Source: Carex sylvatica
Taxonomy: Eukaryota > Streptophyta > Magnoliopsida > Poales > Cyperaceae
Length of the DNA: 64,000 nucleotides
Direction of reading: 5' to 3'
NCBI GenBank assembly: GCA_964058845.1
Contig: CAXKVR010000217.1
Coordinates: 1 to 64,000, forward strand
In this document: one piece after another, positions 22,430 through 35,198 of the stretch
Numbering within the stretch: the stretch's first letter is position 1
Layout of the letters: every line of letters begins with the position of its first letter
Notes under the pieces: generated by a model
Database searches by the model: none
Told to the model about the DNA's origin: nothing
The model's input: only the letters and a program-made list of their open reading frames with translations
Program-made: the position numbers and the translations under genes

Positions 22430-24890
22430 ATATGAATGAATACTTGATGTCTTAGATATAAAACTTCAACATATATTAATGAATACTTGATATCTTAGGT
22501 ATGAATACTTATACAACAGATAACTTGAAAGTATGTCATCATGGATCTCATTTCAAAGATAAATTTGTGTAGAAAATATTCATGATTTTAGATTTGCAAA
22601 ATTTCTCACAGATCGTCAGAAATATTGGTTAGATAGAACGGAAAAAAAACACCTCTAAAAACGTATAAAAGATTGATGAGTGATGTGTCTAGTATTTATA
22701 TTTGCACTTGCACGATGAGGATGAATACTTTCTCGAAAATTGATAAATACTTGTGCAACGGACAACTCAAAATTATATCATAATGGATCTCATTTGAAAG
22801 ATAAAATTATGTAGAAAGCATTCGTTGTTTTAGATTTGTAAAATTCCTGACCGATCGTTAGAAATATTAATTAGATTGAACGGAGAACTAAAAATTCACC
22901 TCTAAAAACGTGTAAAAGATGGATGAGTCATGTGTCCAATTTTTATATTTGCGCTTGCACAAAAATGATGAATACTTTCTCGATAAGGGATGAATACTTG
23001 TGCAACGAACAACTCGAAAGTATGTCATCATGGATCTCATTTGAAAGATAAAATTATGTATAAATCATTCATTATTTTAGATTTGCAAAATTTCTCACTG
23101 ATCGTCAGAAATATTAATTATATTGAACGGATAAATAAAAATTCATCTCTCTAAAAATGTGTAAAAGATGGATGATGATGTCTCGTTATTTGATTTATAT
23201 TCCGACCAAATTTTGTACCAAAATATGTGTCTTATACCACCAAATTATGTCTATTTCATTAAATATCTATAGAATTTGGTAATGCTGCGCTTTAATTCTT
23301 ATTTTGTAGAAAACGAGCAAAATCAGGGAAAATTGTAAAGTCTGAAGGTCTTCACGATGGCCACGTCACATCCGAAGCGGGCCGCATCATACCTGACCCG
23401 ACCCCTGATGCGACCTCCCATCAGTTACTTGAGAGATACAGGAACTCATGCCGCATCACACCCTACGCGGGCCGCATCAACCTTTTTCGAAAACAGAATA
23501 TAATTTTAAACAAAGGCTAATTGATGGAAGGTCGGCCAAGAAAGGCTATAATACGGGATTCCTTGTTAGAGAGACCTCATTCTGCATTTTCTGAAGCTAA
23601 GGAGATGATTATAGGGTTTGGACTTGACGGCTAGCTTGGAGACGAAGTCGAGAAGCAAAAAATGCAATTCTTTGACGGATCTTCTTTGTTCTTCAGATTT
23701 TTTTTATGAACAATTATTTTATCACTTATTTTATTTACTTTAGAACTATGTCTGAGTAGATCTTTTAGTTTCTAGGGTTGTGATGTAATCGAATGATTTG
23801 TTTTGCATGTTAGTTATTAGATTTTTGTGTTAAAATTTATGTTTGCTTGAGTGTGTTTGATTTTAATTGCTTAGATTAAATTATTTAATTTTTATTGGTT
23901 TGTCACTAGATGAATGATCACATCTAGAGTGCATTTCAACTCTTACTATCTCTCAACCAAACTAAGTACATGAGGTAGGATTAGTGATCCGAAAGGTAAA
24001 ACCAAATAGTAGCCGAAATGTGAACATTTTCTCTTATCGACAAATAAGACGTTACATTTAGTATACCAAACAAGCAACTAGGTAATTCAGACCAATATAC
24101 AAAAGTTGAGATCTAGAACCCGATGAGGGCACAAATTGTAATTTCATACCAAGTTAATGAACCAATAACGACAGTTGAGATTTAGGAACATTAGGTCTGG
24201 TCAGTAGAACCCTGCACAAAGGAACAACACAAAAAAACAGTACCCGACCCGCGTACACTGGATACGATCCTCGTAGGACACTACGCGGATCGGATTTCTC
24301 AAGGCAGATCTGAGATAAAGTCATAACCCTATAAATGTATTTTTATTATTGTTAAAACCAAATTAAATTTACTTTCTGTTATTTTTAATTACTGCTAATG
24401 AACTTAGGAAACTAAACAATCAAAACGAATCCTTTTCCAACTTCTAGTCTTTAATTAAATTAGGAAAAAATATGGTTAACACTTGAACCGTCCCTTGGAT
24501 CGATACCTGAATATACTGTTCGATATGATTGTACACTTGCAATCTGACTCGAAAGGTGTAACCAAGGTTTAAAAGGTACAACTTGCTGTACTGAAACTTT
24601 GTGCCTACGCTTTTGTGTGAACGGATGAGTGATGTGTCCAGTTTTTATATTTCCACTTGCACGATGAGGATGAATACTTTCTCGATAAGTGCTTTCTCGA
24701 TAAGTGATGAATATTTGTGCAACAAACAACTCGAAAGTATGTAATCATGGATCTCATTTGAAAGATAAAATTATATAGAAAACATTCGTGATTTTAGATT
24801 TGCAAAATTTCTCACTGATTGTCAGAAATATTGATTAGATTGAACAGAAAAAAAAAATTACCTCTAAAAACATGTCCAGTTTTTTTTTTA
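22430..24890. repeat. ~245-bp tandem repeat, four copies, interrupted
   Basis: Each unit carries GATGAATACTTTCTCGATAAG-like and CATGGATCTCATTTGAAAGA-like blocks. The ATGGATCTCATTT block falls at about 22540, 22782, 23030 and 24747, so the first three units have a period of 242-248 bp. The fourth is displaced by an insertion at 23176-24622. Units differ by scattered substitutions. It may be a satellite fragment or the repeat of a larger transposon. Confidence 0.75.
23176..24622. mobile_element. Insertion in the tandem repeat, probable solo LTR
   Basis: A 1.45-kb insert interrupts a repeat unit, and GGATGA stands on both sides (23170-23175 and 24623-24628). Comparison with neighbouring units shows the repeat is continuous once the insert and one GGATGA are removed. 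The insert begins TGATGTCTCG, has no coding capacity, and contains GCGGGCCGCATCA-type repeats near 23380-23490. A TG start and short TSD suggest an LTR, but the right end is GAAC and not CA, so the class is uncertain. Confidence 0.55.
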
Positions 24891-26056
24891 AATACTTGAT
24901 ATATTAGGTATGAATACTTGATGTGTTATAGATGAATATTTGATGCATTATATATGAATACTTGTGCGCGTCAATTATAAAATCTTTCAAATATTAGATG
25001 GTTCCTAAATAGTAAGTGGTCCCTCTAGGTAGTTAGTAGTTATTGAAGTAGTTAATAACTGAGGGATGAAATAAGGGATTGTTAGTTAGATGCTTCTTTT
25101 TTTTCTTTTTTTTTTTACGAATGAAGATCAAATTAAGTCCTCGTTTGTTATATTGATAAATAAGAAGGTTCATGTTTTAAGAGGAAACATGCATTACAAA
25201 TAGTTACAAAAAGGCTCAAGACTCAAGAGGGAAGCAGAGCCGAGAGAGCTAAAACAGAACAAACATAAATAACAGAGTAGAAAATAGAGTAGAAGAGTAA
25301 AATGAAAAATGAAAAGTAAAAAGGAAAAAGTTAAAAATTAGAACCAAAACGTTTGTAAGGTTAAAATAATGCCGATTTATATCAGCAAACTTTAATTACA
25401 TGATCAGGAAATAAATAGTCGGATGTAGATTTGACTTTTCTGGGTTAATAATGTAAATTTTGCAAGGTTAAAAATTCTTTACTTTCCTAAACATTTCATA
25501 AAGATAAGCTGCAAAAATGCCACAAACTTTTTAGCTGTCATGGAGAAACTGGAGGCGACTGATCTTGAGAGATATATACCGCAGGTTGTATTCACGGTTC
25601 CTGAAAGTGCATGAATTGTGGCTGTAAAAAGTGTAAACGTTTTCTGAGTGCTTCCTGTAGAATCAATACTCATTGAACTTTATCTACCAGATAAAATTAG
25701 AAGATTCTAATGGATTCTTAGGTAAGAAATGTTTGGCAATGTCCTGCCAAAAATACCCACTTTTCTTTTGGTGATCTAGCTGACAAAATTTCCAGTTCTG
25801 ATTTTTTTTTTAAAGAAGTGACAATTCCTCTAAATTTCTTGTGTGGGTGACTAACGTTCGTCTCATGCAATAGTTGTTACACAATGTGCCAATGGTAGTA
25901 TGGGTCGCATTCAATTCTTTGGTTTCTAGAAAAGAGCTCCTCATGAATTATTAATACATCTTTGTGCCTAATAAAACAGTTGTTGATTGAAAATGGTCCT
26001 AGAATAGAAGATATACTGTGTTGCCGTCCAATTTATCTTCATGAATGGGTTGAATA
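24891..26056. other. Intergenic sequence, no gene recognised
   Basis: There are GAATACTTGAT repeats to about 24965, then a T-rich tract near 25100-25120 beside ACGAATGAAGATCAAATTAA. That combination resembles the poly(A) end of a minus-strand LINE, but without coding sequence to prove it. The rest shows nothing. Confidence 0.4.
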
Positions 26057-29000
26057 TAGTGGTTTGAAAAAAAACCCTAGGGTCAAATCCGGTCCAGTCC
26101 GTTCGTGTCCATTATCCAACTGGACCGTGTCCAAGGTATGCACGGATACACGAGTACACGGGTACAGATTTGAAACGGACTGGTCACGAAATTTTGGAAA
26201 CAAATCCGTGCCCGTCCGGACTGGACTACACCCGTATCCGTCCGGACCGAACTACACCCGTGCTCGGGTACCCGTCCCTACCCATGACCCCTTTTTTTTT
26301 AGATTTTTTTTTTAATTCAAATTTTAAACCCCATTTTCTCCCAATCCGGACCCGGACCCCTACCCGGATTTGACCCGTACCCTACTCGATTTGACCCCTT
26401 TTTCAGTTTTTTTTTTAATTCAAATTTCAATTCCTCCAAACAAAACTCTGTAAATAGACCCCCATCCCTCTCAAATTTTCACATCTCTATCTCAATATTT
26501 TCATCTATCATTCTCTCAATTTCAATCTCAATATTTTCATTATTATCTAATTTTAATTTTATTGTTAAAAAAAAATATAGTTGTTAATTTAATTCATTTT
26601 ACAAATACGCAAACACAAACATAATTACGAATATATTCTCCAAGATTTTTCCGCGAGATTAAAGGTTACATTTATTTCATGTTACATTAAATTTTGTTAG
26701 ATTAAATTTTGCTAGATTAAATTTTGTTAGATTGAAATATTGAATTTTAGATTTATTTTTGTAGAGAAATTTAGAATTGAAATTGAATGTTAGATTTAGT
26801 TTATGTTAGATTTATTGAATGTTAGTGGATTGCTAAAAATGTTAGATTTATTTTTTGAATATGTTAATTAGATTTATTTTTTGAATATGTTAAGTAACTA
26901 TATTTATTTTTGAATAAGTTAGATTTATTTTTTAAAATTTAGATTTATTTTTTATAGGTTAAAAAAATAGGTTAGATTTTATTTTTTAAATTGGGATTTA
27001 TTTTTGAATAAGTTAGATTTATTTTTAAATTCGTATTTATTTTTAAATTCGGATTTATTTTTAAATTCGGATTTATTTTTAAATTCGGATTTATTTTGAT
27101 TTTAAATATTAGATTTATTTTTAAATATGTTAGATTTTATTTATAATGTTAGATTTATTTTTGAATAGGTTAGATAATTAGAAATCTTGGACTGTTATAA
27201 ATATTTTTGAATATGGTTAGATTATTAGATTAAAATTTGTTGAATGTTAAAATTTAAATATGCTATATTAGATTTATTTTAAAAATGTTAGATTTATTTT
27301 TGAATAGCTTAGATTTTATTTTACAAATTCGAATTTATTTTTGTAATAGATTAAAAAAATATGTTAGATTTTTTTTTTGAATATGTTAAGTAATTATATT
27401 TATTTTTGAATAGTTTAGAATTTATTTTTCAAATTCGGATTTATTTTTAATATGTTAGATTTATTTTTAAAATAAGTTAAGTAATTGGATTTATTTTTGA
27501 ATAGCTTAGATTTTATTTTTCAAATTCAGATTTATTTTTAATAGGTTAAAAAAATATGTTAGATTTATTTTCAAAATATGTTAAGTAATTAGATTTATTT
27601 TTTAATAGATTAAATTTTATTTTTCAAATTCAAATTTATTTTTAATAGATTAAAAAAATATGTTAGATTTATTTTTTGAATAAGTTAAGTAATTTACATT
27701 TATTTTTTTTAATAGGTTAAAAAAATGACAAGTCCTCATCACGAATCGGTGGAAGAATCTATCGCGAGAGTGTCCCACGAATTGTTTCACATCGATATGT
27801 CACATATTTATCCCGGTAGTTTCGCCCAAATTTCATCACTGAATTATCAAAGAAGGGACAAAATGCTACAACCAAATTATCAATAACCCCCCCCCCCCCA
27901 AATGAGTACACCGTGTTATACTTCAAACGATCTAAACATATTCATTCTACAAGAAACACATCAATCGACACCACCGTATGCATATAGAGGCACATCTTCT
28001 GTACCATCGAGTCAATTCACTCCCCCTTTAGAAGGTACTCCTTCGACAAGTGTCCCTGAAATTCAAGCCAAAGATGTTCCTCCTTCGACAAGTGTCCCTG
28101 AAATTCAAGCCGAAGATGTTCCTCCTTCGACAAGTGTTCCCCCACAAGAACCAACAGGAAAAAAGACTAAAAGACAACCTGAATACAAATTAGTGGTGGG
28201 TGAGCTGGTATAATGTGACCTACCTGGAGGATGGCACTATGCAATATCTAGAATGTAAGGTAAAAAATTGCAAGAGACCAAATTTTGAGTATAAAAAATA
28301 TATTGGTATGACTAGCTTTAAGAGACATATTGAGAAGATGTACTTCTCTTAGCCATTATCGCAAGCTACCTCAACCCGGCATACAAGAAGTATTTCACGA
28401 TAAGAATAGTTGAAACGTACAAATAGAATCTACATTTAGACAAAACCGGAGTGGAGACATACGTGAGTTCGAAGTTAGATGAGATGTTTAACTTATAAAA
28501 CTCAAGAATGGGTGACAACTAAAATTCATCTTCGTCCCGTGCCGCCGCTAAGTATGAATATAAATATACATATGGTTTTAATCTTTATTATTTATAATAT
28601 CTACAACTAATTTTTTTTATTTTTTAATTGTATCACTTCCAGGAGCACTAGCAATGGTGGATTGTTAGCATATTTTCAGCCCGAGAGCGAACCGCACACA
28701 TCCACAAACGAGTTATTGAGTTATACTTCAATATTCAACGAAAGTGAACAGGTTGACATCATGGTGTGGTGGAGGAGGAATGCAAGGGCCTATCCAATGC
28801 TGGCGATGATGGCCCGCGACATATTTGTCGTGCCCATGTCAACCGTCCCTTCTGAAAGTTGTTTTAGTTCGACGAACATGATCCTCTCCGATAAACGCAA
28901 TAAGTTGGGTGCACATATTTTTGAGAGACTTGTGTGCTTGAAAGATTGGATTGATGCTGAAAATCACAAGCAACATCAAGATCAAGCATTTTCATCCGAA

Positions 29001-29821
29001 GTCGACACTGAAGAAAGCAGTACCGAGGCGTGACCCGAGGCTAATTCGGATTCAGACGGTGCGAAAGAGAACAAACAATGGTATATAAATGAGAACTTCT
29101 AGATTGGTAGTGTCGGTATAAATTTCTAACATCTTTTAATCTTTATGGTTATTTTTTAAATTATAAATTTCTAAACATTTCAATTAGTTTTTAAATTATT
29201 CATTTTAAAGAAGAATTACTAACCAAAAAAAAAAGTTAGAACTCCGCCTATGTTATTTTACATAACCGGTTCCAAGCCCAGAATAAAGAAGGAGTGTAAC
29301 TTTTATTTTTTAATCTATTGTTTTAAAATAATTCATAATTATTTTTAAAGTAATTGATTTAAGAAATTTTTGATTTATATTTTATTGTTTTAAACTAATT
29401 GAGTTAAGATATTTTAAAGCAACATTGTTTTAAAATAATTAGTATTTTTGATTTATATTTAAAGTAATTGATTTAAGCAACATTATTTTAAAATAATTAG
29501 TAATTTTGATTTATATTTTTTTATAATGAAAATTATTGAGTTCAAATATGCAACCATGTCAAATGAATTTTAATTTAAATGAATTTGGATATATAATTTA
29601 TTGGTTTACAAAGAAAAAAAAAAGAAAAAAAACCCGGACCGGACCACCCTGCTTCCGAACCTGAGACGTTTGAAATGGGCAGGGCATGAAATTTGAAAAA
29701 AAAAACCCGTGCTACCCTGCCCGTTGTACCCATGTATCCGTGTCGTCTGTGCCCGTGTCCACCCATGCCCGTGCCCGGGTTTTGCCCGGACCGCCCGACT
29801 CGGCCCGTTTGCAAAATACTA
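26057..29821 (+). mobile_element. hAT element copy 1 (internal-deletion derivative)
   Basis: The ends read TAGTGGTTTGAAAAAAAACC on the left and TAGTATTTTGCAAACGGGCC inward from the right. They match the ends of hAT copy 2. Next to each end is a GC-rich block of CCCGTACCCG-like repeats, then a long AT-rich region of GTTAGATTTATTTTTGAATA units (about 26680-27720). It encodes BED-finger and dimerisation-domain remnants listed separately. The flanks GTTGAATA and GAGGGTCG do not form a target duplication, so at least one end may be rearranged. Confidence 0.75.
27726..29034 (+). pseudogene. hAT transposase remnant (BED finger and C-terminal dimerisation domain)
   Basis: The start is ATG at 27726 and the first part reads MTSPHHESVEESIARVSHEL, homologous to hAT copy 2. 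It stops at a TAA beside a poly-C run (27887-27899). A frame then covers 27902-28213, with a repeated PPSTSVPEIQA segment. After a frame change come a BED-type zinc finger (about 28193-28350; WYNVTYLEDG, ECKVKNC, SFKRHIEK) and LAIIASYLNPAYKKYF. A probable intron ends at CCAG near 28642. The last frame, to 29033, is the hAT dimerisation domain: VWWRRNARAYPMLAMMARDI, VPMSTVPSESCFSS and LVCLKDW. The RNase H-like catalytic core between the BED finger and the LNPAYKKYF block is missing, so the copy cannot be autonomous. Confidence 0.85.
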
Positions 29822-29823
29822 GA

Positions 29824-30083
29824 GGGTCGTTCGGCAACAAAGGATTAAGAGTGAATGATTAAATAGCTTAAGGAGCGCTAAGGAACTGATGTTCGGTTGT
29901 CTTAATCCATGGATAAAAGCTAAAGTCCGGACAGAGGATTAAAATCTAGGCAAAAGGAAGCTAAAAGAGGTGTTCTTAATCTGTGCTAAAAAAACGATGT
30001 TCGGTAGGATTAAGCGGCTATGTAAGTTAAATGAAGCAGATTAAGTCTTAAGGAGGCTTAATCCTTTGTTGTCGAACAGGCCC
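29824..30083. mobile_element. MITE with GGGYCGTTCGGCAACAAAGG-like TIRs
   Basis: The left end is GGGTCGTTCGGCAACAAAGG and the right end, read inward, is GGGCCTGTTCGACAACAAAG. Both are followed by GATTAAG. The element is 260 bp and non-coding. GGG-C/T-GTTCG ends are common in Tourist- and hAT-like MITEs, and the target duplication is not clear enough to decide. Confidence 0.7.
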
Positions 30084-30471
30084 GAATAGTTGATAATTTT
30101 CTCTACGTACATAATAAAAATTAGTAATCTGAGGTGAAGGCTCGATAGGAAATGTCTTAAAAATCTGAATTTTGATCAGAAAAGTAAATTAGGAAAAATA
30201 CAAATTATAGAATAAAGTTATTATGAGTTGTGTTAACGGACCTAAGACAACTTTCCAATAACCAACCGGCCATGTGCACAAAATTTTCCGGATAAGTTAA
30301 TCCAAGAGTATGACGGAATTTTTCTTTTTGTGAGTTAAGATTGCTCGAGCCTCTTTCAACAATGATATAAAAATAATTATTTAATAATATACTTAAAAGA
30401 CAAAATTTTGTTTGTGGAGAGTAGATATTAATATAAGAACTTATGAACCAGAAATATCTGCTAGAAATTAT
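30084..30471. other. AT-rich sequence between two MITEs
   Basis: Nothing recognisable is present. Short frames on either strand show no domain. Confidence 0.4.
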
Positions 30472-30699
30472 GGGTGGGTTTGGAGAAATCAAGAAATAGT
30501 TTGAAATAGTAGTTATTTTTGAGTTTGGAAGAGCTGCTAACTCAACATTTCATAGAAATGACAAAATAGCAGCTAATTCGAGCCATTCCTTTATTAATAA
30601 TAGCATTTTTTTATTCAAACGTGTTGAATTGAGAATAATTCGTCAAAAATAATAACTATTTCTGAGTTAGCGCTATTCCTATATCACCCAAACGTACCC
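30472..30699. mobile_element. Tourist-like MITE
   Basis: The ends are GGGTGGGTTTGGAGAAATC on the left and GGGTACGTTTGGGTGATAT inward from the right, followed by AAATAGTAGTTATT against AAATAGTTATTATT. The element is 228 bp and non-coding. The GGGTNNGTTTGG end is usual for PIF/Harbinger-derived Tourist MITEs. Flanking TAT and ATA leave the 3-bp duplication uncertain. Confidence 0.7.
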
Positions 30700-32895
30700 A
30701 TATATATTTCATGAATCTAGTACTTATCAAATAGTCTTAGTGTCAATCGCTATGCATCATATATTTATAGGCATTGGGCAATGGGCAATGAGATTCGCAA
30801 ACGGCACAATTCTTTGATTTTTTTTTTTGACAAAAAATGTGTAGTCAAGCGCTCTAAATTTCATTTTTTAGGACATCATAAGTGCCAGATTTTGCAAAAT
30901 TTTGTTAAAAAAAAAGACTAAAATTAATTTTTATTTCTACTAAATGAACTTATTTTTTGTGAATATTAAAATAATTTGATAACTTTGACCTCCATCATTA
31001 CTCAAAAAACACTGCATATAATTTGCAGAGGTCCTGCCTCATCTTCAATAACATGGCTATGTACATTTTGCTCTGCCTTAACTTCACCCCACTAGACTAA
31101 AGTTAAAAATGAAATAGGGAAAATAAATCGGTCTTAATTGATGATAGCAATTGCTGAAAATCAGGTTGAACAACTAGCATCGATCTTGTCCTGCTCCTCT
31201 GTTTTACCGACATCATTATTATTTATTAGTCATGACTAGTATTTCCAATCGGCATTCTGCTATCATGCATGTGACTCTTAGCACATTTTTCTTGTATCAG
31301 AGACCTTGTCTTCTAGAAGGTGGTCTTCAATTTTCACACCGCTGCAAGATTCCAAACTAATAGCAGCCACCGGCCTACATTAATATTAATTTCATTTTAT
31401 GAAGAAAACAACAAAGAATCAGATTGCGAGCTACATACACTTAATTAACTGGCTAGATTGTAACAATTCTTTTATTTCTCCGTTTTTGAAGGCTGGTTAG
31501 AAATAGTCGACATTTGAATTAGTCCAACTCTGATTAGGCGTTAAATCGGGGATTTGTCGATTTCCTTCGTTAGTTCAATGTGTCAGCCAATTCCAATTAT
31601 TTCTTTTTTGAGTTGAAAATTACTGGTCACCAAACTTATTAGAACAAGGTAAAAGTTAACTTTACAAATTACAAAGTAATATATAAAAGGAGGACATAGA
31701 TTCATTAGCAATTAATTAACTTGACAATTTTTTGAATTACTACAACAAAAATAGGAATATAAATATTCAATAATTAAAATGTAATCATACAATATGAAAA
31801 TTATATACATGATAAATTTGTTGCCAGTTTTTTAAAAGAACTATGCATATAAAATTATATACATAATAAATTTATTGCAAGTTTCAATTAACTTGACATT
31901 TTTTTAGTAATTCATACAATACTAAAATAAAATTTATATATTATGAAAAAATTAAGTACGTAAATAAATTCTGTTGCGAGTTTTAATGTTAATTATTTTT
32001 TTACTGAATATTGAATATAAGAGAAATATAATTCAAGAATAAGTTAATGTTGCTAACTACAATTTTTTTTCAAGAGTCCGTGTTTATAATATTTTACATT
32101 ATAAAAAAATCAAATTACATAAAAATTCAATACACAACTATTCTATAAATCAAATAACATGTTGATGAAATTCTTCTTGTATTGTTTCTTGTTACATTGA
32201 AATGAAATAACAAAAACCATTGTTTTTTTTTTTTTAGGTTAGCAGCTTAACAAAAACCATTGTTAACTATTATAGAAGTTGCAAAGTTTAGAACAATTTG
32301 CTATCCACTCAACTGTTTATTAATTATAATTACACATCTATTAAGTGAAATAATACGTAATTTTTAACCACTAAAGTTTAATCCTATTATATAAATTTCA
32401 CATGAATTTATATATTAAATGGTCAAAACTATTAGTGTACAATTATGTATATCTTACTTAACATGTAGCTAACTGTAGTCAACAATGCAAATAAAGAAGT
32501 GGATAGTTTGGTGGATATTAAAGTGGTATAATACTCTCTTTCACCTCCATCCTTCGAGAGGTAAACTATCTGGATTTTCTACAACAAAAGTATGGCGTGT
32601 TCTCCGAGGGAGCATAGTCATAAGATTCAAAAATTAAATTTAAATAATTTATTTTTTTGGTGATATAGAATTGAATATCGAATTATTTAGTTGACCGAAT
32701 TTTGACCGAATTAAACCCAAATAATTCGTAAATTTAATGAATTTTTTCAAAATATTTTTTTTGTTTTCTTTTTTGTTTTTGCTCTCTTGCAAGACTGAGA
32801 TCTCTGATTCGAATAATTCCGAATCATTTCTGAATTATTTTCGAATCATGAATTTTTGATATCACCGAACCGAATCCGAATAATTCATTTGGCGC
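30700..32895. other. AT-rich intergenic sequence
   Basis: There is no coding signal, transposon end or tandem array that I can support. Scattered homopolymer A and T runs occur, for example near 32220. Confidence 0.5.
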
Positions 32896-33160
32896 TAGTG
32901 GGTTGCAAAAACCCGGGTCGGGCCACCCTTACCCGACCCGCCCGTGCCCGAGCCTGGGTATAGGTCGGGTAAACGGGTACACGGGTACGGGCATAAAACG
33001 GGTAGGGTACGGTTATTTGGTTCAATACCCGGCCCGAATTACGCCCGTACCCGCCCGACCCATACCCAACCCCGTACCCGTACCTGTTAAAAATTTCAAA
33101 AAAAATCAAATTTTTTTGAAATTTCGAATTTGCCGCCGGTTCAACCGAGCCCGGACCGGT

Positions 33161-33200
33161 CTAAAACCCTAAACCCTAAACCCTAAACCCTAAACCCTAG
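33161..33200. repeat. Interstitial plant-telomere repeat (CCCTAAA)
   Basis: Four perfect CCCTAAA heptamers and a fifth partial unit (CCCTAG) run from 33167 to 33200. They sit about 265 bp inside the left end of hAT copy 2. Confidence 0.9.
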
Positions 33201-33789
33201 ACCCATACCCAACCGTCCCGTCGGTTTTTTTTTTTTTTTCAATTTTTTTTTTTCAAATTTTATTCCCTCCCAATATTTTCTTTAAATACCCCATCTTTCT
33301 CTCAAAAAATTCACACTCTCATTCTCTCATCTCTCATTCTCTCAATCTCAATTCTCAAATTTAATTATTCTTAATTTTTTAATTTATTGTTTAAAAAAAA
33401 ATATAGTTGTAAATTTAATTCATTCTACAAATTCGCAAACGAAATTACGAAGGTATCGAAATTACGAAGTTCGGCACCTCCCGCAAGATTTTTTCGCGAG
33501 ATTTAAAGGTAACATTTATTTCATTTTAGATTAATTTATTTTTGTAGAGTACATTTAGTTTATGCTAGATTTATTGAATATTAAGTAATTAGATTTGTCA
33601 TTCGATTAGGTTTGTTAAATTTATTAAGTAATTAGATTTGTTAGATTTATTGAATATGTTAGATTTATTTAGTTTATGTTAGATTTGAATATGTCAAGTA
33701 ATTATATTTGTTTTGAATATGTTAGATTTTATTTTTCAAATTGTTAGATTTATTTTTAATATGTGGAAAAAATTGGTAAGTTTTATTTT

Positions 33790-34560
33790 TTTTGAATATG
33801 TGAAATAATTAGATTTGTTTTGAATAGGTTAGATTTATTTTTCAAAATTCGGATTTATTTTTAATAGGTTTTTTAAAATAGATTAGTTTTATAGATTTGA
33901 ATATGTGAAGTGATTATATTTGTTTTGAATAGGTTAGATTTTTTTTTCAAAATTCGGATTTATTTTTAATAGGTTTTTTAAAATATGTTAGTTTTATAGA
34001 TTTGAATATGTGAAGTGATTATATTTGTTTTGAATAAGTTAGATTTATTTTTCAAAATTCGGATTTATTTTTAATAGGTTTTTTAAAATAGGTTAGTTTT
34101 ATAGATTTGAATATGTGAAGTGATTATATTTGTTTTGAATAGGTTAGATTTATTTTTCAAAATTCGGATTTATTTTTAATAGATTTTTTAAAATAGGTTA
34201 GTTTTATAGATTTGAATATGTGAAGTGATTATATTTGTTTTTAATAGGTTACATTTATTTTTCAAAATTCGGATTTATTTTTAATAGGTTTTTTAAAATA
34301 AGTTAGTTTTATAGATTTGAATATGTGAAGTGATTATATTTGTTTTGAATAGGTTAGATTTATTTTTCAAAATTCGGATTTATTTTTAATAGGTTTTTTA
34401 AAATAGGTTAGTTTTATAGATTTGAATATGTGAAGTGATTATATTTGTTTTTAATAGGTTAGATTTATTTTTCAAAATTTAGATTTATTTTTAATAGGTT
34501 TTTTAAAATAGGTTAGTTTTATAGATTTGAATATGTGAAGTGATTATATTTGTTTTTAAT
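33790..34560. repeat. 105-bp tandem repeat, about seven copies
   Basis: The marker ATAGATTTGAATATGTGAAG starts at 33891, 33996, 34101, 34206, 34311, 34416 and 34521, exactly 105 bp apart each time. Units also share CAAAATTCGGATTTATTTTT. Copies are nearly identical, so expansion is recent. The array lies in the 5' half of hAT copy 2, upstream of its reading frame. The corresponding AT-rich region of copy 1 is irregular. Confidence 0.92.
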
Positions 34561-35090
34561 TTCTGTTTTTTAAATTCTGTTTTTTAAATTCTGTTTTTTA
34601 ATTTCTATTTTTTAAATTCTGTTTTTTAATTTCTGTTTTTTAATTTCTGTTTTTCAATTTCTGTTTTTTAAATTCTGTTTTTTAATTTCTGTTTTTTAAT
34701 TTCTGTTTTTTAATTTCTGTTTTTTAAATTCTGTTTTTTAAATTCTGTTTTTTAATTTCTGTTTTTTAATTTCTGTTTTTTAAATTCTGTTTTTTAAATT
34801 CTGTTTTTTAATTTCTGTTTTTTAAATTCTGTTTTTTAATTTCTGGTTTTTAAATTCTGTTTTTTAATTTCTGTTTTTAAAATTCTGTTTTTTAATTTCT
34901 GTTTTTTAATTTCTGTTTTTTAATTTCTGTTTTTTAATTTCTGTTTTTTAAATTCTGTTTTTTAATTTCTATTTTTTAAATTCTGTTTTTTAATTTCTGT
35001 TTTTTAAATTCTGTTTTTAATTTCTGTTTTTTAAATTCTGTTTTGTAATTTCTGTTTTTTAAATTCTGTTTTTTAATTTCTGTTTTTTAT
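34560..35090. repeat. 14-bp minisatellite, TTCTGTTTTTTAAW
   Basis: About 530 bp consists of the 14-bp unit TTCTGTTTTTTAAA or TTCTGTTTTTTAAT with rare variants (one CAAT, one GGTT, one missing T). It follows directly on the 105-bp array. It is a minisatellite with no unique spacers. Confidence 0.92.
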
Positions 35091-35198
35091 TTTTCAATGT
35101 ATGTTAGAATTATTTTGAATAGGTGAAATAAAAAGGTTACATATATTTTTTTAATATGTCAAGTAATTTACATTTATTATTTTGAATAGGTTTAATAA

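Noticed and set aside
25080..25350. Possible 3' end of a minus-strand LINE
   Set aside because: Only a T-rich tract and LINE-like words are visible; there is no coding sequence or target duplication to support it.
34560..35090. Regular short repeats that might suggest a CRISPR-like array
   Set aside because: The 14-bp units are contiguous with no unique spacers, in a plant transposon. It is a minisatellite.
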